Made by a program: the position numbers and the translations under genes. A stretch of 64,000 nt of DNA, from the NCBI GenBank assembly GCA_035048485.1, contig CM068590.1:11583329-11647328 (forward strand), written 5' to 3'. Origin of the DNA: Pteria penguin. Taxonomy: Eukaryota; Mollusca; Bivalvia; Pterioida; Pteriidae. Position 1 is the stretch's first letter, and the number at the start of each line of letters is the position of its first letter. Below are positions 56,697-64,000 of the stretch, one piece after another. The notes beneath the pieces are model-generated. The model searched no databases, had not been told where the DNA came from, and saw only the letters and a list, made by a program, of their open reading frames with translations.

Positions 56697-59529
56697 GGAC
56701 ACTACTAGAACTAGCAACATGCATATATCTGTACTATGTGACTACAAAATACATACAGTACTGTGGCAGATCCAGGATTTCTTGAAAATGGGGGCACATT
56801 TGTATTATCCAACCCACTCCCCCCCCCCCCCCCCACTCTAAATCTGAACAGTCAGAACAGACCTTCCCATCATGTCCAGTGCACATTGCAACTACATTTG
56901 CAAATCATCCAAACATAACATGACTGTTGCAGTTGCCATACAGTGTTACTGGCGCCATGCATATATATACATGTATCTGTACTATATATGGCTAGCAAAA
57001 TACAAATATCTGTATTACATCACTAGTACCATCCATACCGGTATATCTGTATACTACATGACTAGCACCATACAATATATGTCCTATACATGTGACAAGC
57101 AACATACATATATCTGTACTACAGGACTATATAGCAACATACATATATCTGTACTACATGACATTAGAACCATACATTTATCTCTACTTAAGTACTACAT
57201 GCCTTGCACCATACATATATCTGTACTACATGACTATCACCATACAATATATGTCCTATGGGACTAGCACCATACATATATCAGCACTATACATTAATCT
57301 GTACTTCAGGACTAGTGCAATACATTATATCTGTCTAAAGAACTAGCACCTTACCTATTTTATGTACTACATGACTAGCACCATACATACCCACGGTATA
57401 TATACAGGACTAGCACCATACACATATCTACTACACAGCAAGCAGACTGGGATGATGCCACAATTATGGGGTGTTTCACTTTAATGGAAGAAAAAGAAGC
57501 ACCATACATATACATGTAATAAATAACTAGCACCATACATATATCAGTACTACATGACTAGCACCATACATATAGCTGTACTACAGGACTAGAACCATAC
57601 ATATATATGCACTACATGACTAGTACCATACATATATCTGTACTACATGACAAGTATAGACCCATACATATATGTGTGCTACAGGACAAGCACCATGCAC
57701 ATACATATTCTAAATGATCGAGTAGCACCATGCATATAGATGTGTTGCTTGACTAGCACCATACATATATATGTACTACATGACTAGCTCCATACATTTA
57801 TCTGTACTACAGCATGAGCACTTGCATCATACATATACATGTTCTACATGACTAGTGCCATACATATACATGTGTTGCATGACTAGCACCATACATACAT
57901 CTGTGCTACATGACTAACACCATACACCTACATTCACTGCATAACTAGCACCATACATATAAATGTCCAACATGACTACTAGCATGCATATATCTGTCCT
58001 GCAGGACTAGTACATGTGACATGCTTATACATCTCCTACAGGACTAGTGCCATACAATATATGTACTACATGACTAACACCACATTTTTTTTACACTTAA
58101 GGACAAGTGCAATACAGATATGTGTGCTAAAGGATAAGCATTATACATATAACTTTCCCACACGGCTTTAACCATACATATATCTGTACTACAGGACTAG
58201 CACCATACATATATCTGTACTTCACGACAAACACCATACATATATTTGCACTATATGCCTACCATCATTCATATATCTGTACTACATGAGTAATGCCCTA
58301 CGTATGCATGCACTACATAACCAGCGCCATACATATATATGTTTACGTTTACATGACTATAGTGCCATACATATAGCTGTACTACAAGACCAGAACCATA
58401 CATATATCTGTACTACAAGACCAGAACCATACATACTGGTATATCTGTAGTACAGGATTAGCACCATACATATCCAAGTACTACATCTGTACTACATGTA
58501 GTACTTCAGGACTAGAACCATACATATATCTGTACTACATGACTAGAACTATACATATATCTGTACTACAGAACTAGCATCATGCCCATACATGTTCTAA
58601 ATGGCTAGCACCATGCATATACATGTTTTACAGGACTAGCACCATACATATACAACATGTATTGGTACTAGATGACTAGCACCATACATATACATGTTTT
58701 ACAGGACTAGCACCATACATATACATGTTCTACAAGAATATATATCTATATACTACATAACAGACAGACTACAGGACTAGTGCAATACACTAGCACCATT
58801 CATATATCTGTCCTACAAGACTAGAGCCATACATATATCTTTAATACAGGACTAGCACCATACATATACATGTACACACAAATGTACTACATAACCACAC
58901 CATGCATATATCTGTACTACATGACAAACACCATACATATATCTGTACTACATGACAAACACCATACATATATCTGTACTACATGACAAACACCATACAT
59001 ATATCTGTACTACAAGACAAACACCATACATATATCTGTACTACATCAGTAATGCCATACATATGCATGCACTACATGACTAGCACCATACATACATATG
59101 TTCTACATGACTAGCACCATACATATAGCTGTACTGCAGGACTAGATCTATGCATATATATGTACAACATGACTAGAACCATACATATATATGTAATACA
59201 GGACTAACACCATGCACATACATGTTTTAAATGGCTAGCACCAAGCATATACATGTGTTGCTTGACTAGCACCATACATATATATGTTTTACATGACTAG
59301 CACCATACATATATTTGTACTACAGGACTAGAACCATACATAAATCTGTATTACAGGACTAGAACCATACATATATCTGTGCTATATGACTAGCACCATA
59401 CATATATTTGTACTATAGGACTGGCACCATACATATATCTGTCCTACAGTACTAGCACCATACATATATATCTGTCCTACAGGACCAGCACTTTACAAAT
59501 TTTCTGTCCTACAGGGCTATCACCATGCA

Positions 59530-61290
59530 TATATTAAGCAAACCAAAGGGACAGGACAGTTACATTTGGTAATCTCAAATACTTCACTTAAAGTGCTAGC
59601 TGTTTTTAAAAATGCATTTTTCTGTAAGTTTCCTTGAAGATGAAAGTAATAATTAACTGTTGTCTTTTATCTTTTCAGGTTGGAACTTGTGAATATTTTT
59701 GGATTTACATAAAGTGCTTTCCAGGCAGAATTTCTAAAAGATCTCTGTTTCTATGTGAAATAAATTTCTGTAAATTTAAAATAAAAACTTTCCTATTGGA
59801 TTTGTTTGTGTTGTGTACAGTTACTAAACTTGCCTCATTCTTTCTGGATGGCCACATAAAATGTGAGCTCATGCTATACCACGATTGTCTGTCTGACTCT
59901 CACCTATCTTGTCTTTGCAACTCCTCCTAAACCTGTGAGATGAGACTTGGCATATTATGAAAGAACACCATATAAAGATGTGCACATTGGAAGGGCAATG
60001 CTGTACCAATAAATTACAAGAGTCATGCATATGGCCATTGGACTTAGATTTTTTTAAGATACCTTGTCTTCACAACTCATCCTCCTAAAGCTTTTGGGGG
60101 GATTCTGTGTACAATTAAGAAAGAACGCTACACCCTGTTAAATGTGTATATTGAAAGGAGAATGCTGTCGAAAAAACATTACAAGAGTTTTGGCTTTTCG
60201 ACTTTAAGTTTCTTAGATTTTTCTATGCAAAATATCTCGGCTTCATAACTCCTCTTAACCCTTTAGATATGACTTTGATGAAACTTTGAATAAAGAATTA
60301 AAGAACACATACCATATGAAGATGTGCATATTAGAAGGGGAATGCTCACTGTCCAATAACAATTTACAGAAGTCATGACCTTTGGAATCAACCTTTTCTT
60401 TGAAAGATATCTCAAGCTTGTCTATGCAAGTCCTCCTTTAACCCTCTGGGGATTTTGATGAAACGTGGGACAGAGAAAGAACACTCTTTAAATGAAGACT
60501 AATGCATAATGGAAGGGAAATGCTTTCCAATACAATTTACAGAGTTTTGACCTTTTGGCTTTAAGATTTTATGATGCAAAATACTATGCTTTCACAACTC
60601 CTTCTAAACCCTTTTTGTTTGTTGGGATCCAATATTTGTGGTTATCAGCAAAGTGCTTAATGTCTTGATGTCGAGTGGATCTGGGTTCAGCGCCACCACA
60701 GAAATTAGATTATCTTGCAATATTATCTTCCTTGAATTTTCATTTCATATACAAGGTTTTCAATTCAAGAGAGAGTGCATGGTTTAATTATCTTTAACAT
60801 TTAGATTGATTAAAGTCATCCTTGATGCAGTTTGTCAGGGTTCTGACAAATTCAAAGTTTAATTTAGGTAGGATGAGCCTACTTGTATCTGCTACAGGAT
60901 ATGTCTTCCATATAAATATCAGTACTACAGTCCGATTAGCACTGGAACATATGTCTGCAAGGGAAGTGTAGGACTAGCACCATATGTATGTTTGTAAGCC
61001 ATTTGAATTGCCTCATTGGTTAGCTTCCTTGGAAAATGGTCTAGTGTACTTAAATTGGCTTCAGACCCACGTATCAAGAACTGCATGTCATTTTACGTTA
61101 CAATTTGCCTTCTGGTAGAGGCATTGATAAATATTTTGTCCGTGTGACCAGGTCTGATGATGGTCTTTGTAATATCCTATCAGCTTCAGTGGAATCATTA
61201 AATTAAGACTTGACGGACAGAGCTTCCATATGTTTGGGTTAAAAAATTATTAAACTAAGGTAGAAGCTAACCCTATCTCATCCATACATT
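59530..61290 (+). other. Non-satellite block inside the 31-bp array
   Basis: Contains an open frame (59634-59930, Cys/Phe-rich, no recognised domain; probably not a gene), a tandem repeat (59919-60600), and unique-looking DNA with a decayed tRNA-like 'ggatctgggttcagcgcc' near 60690. Confidence 0.65.
59919..60600 (+). repeat. Four diverged tandem units of 155-181 bp
   Basis: Words aactcctcctaaacc, 'gaaagaacac', 'gatgtgcaca', 'ggaagggcaatgct' and 'aatttaca' recur in order, with unit starts near 59919, 60074, 60247, 60428 and 60596. Confidence 0.85.
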
Positions 61291-63140
61291 TATAATATAG
61301 AACTAGCACATACATATATCTGTGCTACAGGATTAGAGCCATTTGTCCTACAGGTCTAGCACCATACATGTATATGTGCTACATGACTTAAGCATTCTGC
61401 CTATATCTGTACTACAGAATTAGCACCGTACATATATCTGTACTATGGGACTGGCACCATACATATATCTCTGCTACAGGATTAGCACCATGCATTTATA
61501 TGTGCTACTAATGCCATTCATAGATCGCTTTTATTGGACTAGCACCATACAATTATCTGTACTACGGGACTACAATCATACATATATCTGTAACACAGGG
61601 TTAGCACCATGCATATATCTTTACTACAAGACTAACACCATGCCTATATCTTTACTACAAGACTAGCACCTTCCATATATCCGTACTACGGTACTGTGAT
61701 CACCATCCATATATCTATACTACATAACTAGCACCATACATATATCCTCGAACCCCCGAACTGCGACCATCATACATATATCTGTACTGCAGGATTAGCA
61801 CCATACATATATCCGTACTACAGGACTAGCCCCATGCCCAATTTGGCACAACAGAACTAGCACTGTACATATATCTGTAGTACTACTGGACTGGCACCAT
61901 ACATATATCTGTACTACAAGACTAGCACCATACATTTATCTATACTACGGAACCAGCACCATATACATCTATCTGTACTACAAGACTAGCACCATACATC
62001 TATCTGTACTACGGGACTGGCACCATACATATATTTGTATAACAGGACTAGCACCATGCATATATCTGTACTATAAGACTAGCACCATACAAATATTTGT
62101 ACTACGGAACTAGCACCATGCATATATCTGTATCACAGGACTAGCACCGTACATATATCTGTACTATGGGACTGTCACCATACATATATATGTACTACAG
62201 AACTGGCTCCATGTCTATCTGTACTACAGGACTAGCACCATACATAAATATGTCCTACAGGACTAGCACCATACATAAATATGTCCTACAGGACTAGCAC
62301 CATACATAAATATGTCCTACAGGACTAATACCATTCAAAACTTACATTTATAGGACTAGCACTATGCCTATATCTGTACTACAGGACTAGCACCATACAA
62401 ATATCTGTATAACAGGACTATAGCACCATACATATATCTGTAATACATGACAAGCACCATACATATATCTGTTATACAGGACTGGCACCATATATGTATC
62501 TGTACTATAAGGCTAGCACCATACATATATATGTACTACGGGACTGGCATCATACATAAATATGCCCTACAGAACTGATACCATTCATAGACTACTTTTA
62601 TAGGACTAGCACCATGCCTTTATCTGTACTACAGGACTACACCATACATATAGCTTTACTAAAGGACTAGCACCATGCCTATATCTATACTACAGGACTA
62701 GCACCATACATATATCTGTAATACAGGACTAGCACCATAGCTATATCTGTTATACAGGACTGGCACAATACATGTATCTGTACTATAGGACTAGCACCAT
62801 ACATATATATGTACTACTGGACTAGCACCTTGCTTTTATCTGTACTACAGGACTAGCACCATACAAATATCTGTACTACGGGACTGGCACCATACATATA
62901 TCTCTAATACAGGACTAGCACCATACATATATTTGTAATACAGGACCAGCACCATACATATATCTGAACTAAAGGACTAGCACCATATATATATCTGTAC
63001 TATAAGACTAGCACCATACATATTTATGAACTAAAGGACTAGCACCATACATATATCTGTACTATAAGACTGGCACCATACATATATCTGTACTACGGGA
63101 CTGGCACCATGCATATATCTGTATCACAAGACCAGCACCG

Positions 63141-63436
63141 TACATATTTCTGATTGATTGATTGATTGTTGTTTTACGTCACACCACGAATATTTCACGT
63201 ATTTGGTGACGGCATCTGCCTGATGCGGGGCATACGAATTTTGACCTTTGCAACGGACCCACCCGAAGCAGTGAGGGATCTTTAACGTGCCATGTATACC
63301 ACGACACGGGGCACGGTTTTTACTGTCTCATCCGAAAGACATCACACCGGCATGTCCAGAGCGGGAATCGAACCCCGGCCTTCCGATCAAGAGTCCGACG
63401 CGATACCACTAGGCCACGCCGGCTTACATATTTCTG
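63141..63436 (-). mobile_element. Intact tRNA-derived SINE inserted in the satellite, 12-bp target duplication
   Basis: The element is 63153-63424 (272 bp). Read on the minus strand: ggcgtggcctagtggtatcg (A box), ggggttcgattcccgctctg (B box), 'gatccctcactgcttcggg', 'gcatcaggcagatgccg', 'gtgtgacgtaaaacaacaat', then an (ATCA)n tail. tacatatttctg stands on both sides (63141-63152 and 63425-63436), and is satellite sequence. It is complete and recent, and is the reference for the seven or more decayed copies in the window. Confidence 0.95.
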
Positions 63437-64000
63437 TACTATAGGAGAGTCACCATACATATATCTATACTACATAACTAGCACCATACATATATATGTA
63501 CTACAGGACTGGCACCATACATAAATATGTCATACAGGACTAATGCCACTCATAGATTACTCTTATAGGACTAGCACCATACATATATATGTACTATAGG
63601 ACTAGCACTATGCCTATCTGTACTACAGGACTAGCACCATACCTATATCTTTACTAAAGGACTAGCACCATGCCTATATCTATACTACAGGACTAGCACC
63701 ATACAAATATCTGTACTATGGGACTGGCACCATACATATATCTGTAATACAGGACAAGCACCATAGCTATATCTGTTATACAGGACTGGCACCATATATG
63801 TATCTGTACTATAGGACTAGCACCATACATATATATGTACTACTGGACTAGCACCTTGCCTTTATCTGTACTACATAACTAGCACCATACAAATATCTGT
63901 ACTACGGGACTGGCACCATACATATATCTTTAATAAAGGACTAGCACCATACATATATTTGTAATACAGGACCAGCACCATACATATATCTGAACTAAAG

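Larger units (their letters stand above)
56697..64000 (+). repeat. Satellite array, 31-bp unit, runs off the window
   Basis: Units of 31 bp built round tagcaccatacatatatctg followed by tactacaggac fill about 56697-59530 and 61290-64000, well over 150 units at variable divergence. The block 59530-61290 is unrelated to the unit. Variant units recur: a 'cattcataga' version near 61507, 62325, 62572 and 63538, and a stretch near 62661 repeats near 63656. 31 is not a multiple of three, so short Tyr/Ile/Leu-rich ORFs inside are artefacts. There are no spacers, so it is not CRISPR-like. Confidence 0.95.

Noticed and set aside
57092..57346. Repetitive Ile/Tyr/Leu ORFs in the 31-bp array (also 56872-57267 and 61445-61666)
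   Set aside because: Satellite translations; the 31-bp unit does not keep a frame.
56697..64000. CRISPR-like array
   Set aside because: Units are contiguous 31-mers with no unique spacers, in an animal genome with spliced genes.

Overview
This window is nuclear DNA of an animal, most likely a bivalve mollusc. The evidence is long introns with GT-AG borders, AT-rich intergenic DNA, several tRNA-derived SINEs whose shared body carries a 'gtgagggatcttt'-type core and a 'ttttacgtca' tail, a LINE remnant, many small terminal-inverted-repeat (TIR) elements and several tandem-repeat arrays. Nothing bacterial or viral was recognised. The species call is an inference from repeat style and protein content.

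Three protein genes can be read with confidence. (1) Plus strand, 3393-26674: CFAP251 (WDR66), 23 coding exons and 1147 aa, with an acidic N-terminus, WD repeats and an EF-hand-like C-terminus. It is an axonemal calmodulin/radial-spoke-associated protein. (2) Minus strand, 29880-30320: an uninterrupted LSM10 reading frame, the Sm-like subunit of the U7 snRNP. (3) Minus strand, about 35173-56151: FKBP6, with 12 well-supported coding exons plus one doubtful terminal exon. It has an inactive-type FKBP domain, TPRs and a C-terminal extension, and belongs to the germline HSP90/piRNA co-chaperones. CFAP251 and LSM10 are convergent, and FKBP6 lies upstream of LSM10 in the same orientation. CFAP251 has an RFX X-box-like site and an ETS site just upstream; FKBP6 has a perfect palindromic NRF1-type site about 115 bp above its start codon.

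Layout: 1-1037, AT-rich DNA with hairpins and one coding-like minus-strand ORF; 1038-2903, a decayed 5'-truncated LINE; 3257-26674, CFAP251 with introns rich in SINEs and TIR elements; 26675-29470, dispersed repeats; 29470-30320, an orphan coding-like ORF converging on LSM10; 30321-35031, foldback elements and simple DNA; 35032-56151, FKBP6, whose introns hold a 934-bp TA-flanked transposon, a 147-bp tandem repeat at two sites, a 140-bp-arm hairpin, a pogo-like element and minisatellites; 56152-56696, the FKBP6 upstream region; 56697-64000, a 31-bp-unit satellite array that runs off the window, is interrupted by unrelated DNA at about 59530-61290 and contains a recent SINE insertion with a perfect 12-bp target duplication.

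CFAP251 (sperm flagellum) and FKBP6 (germline transposon control) are both reproduction-linked, but no operon-like link between them is implied. The features most worth a second look are the long hairpin inside FKBP6, the array abutting the FKBP6 promoter, the 147-bp repeat, the pair of TA-flanked transposons with an internal palindrome, and two orphan coding-like fragments.
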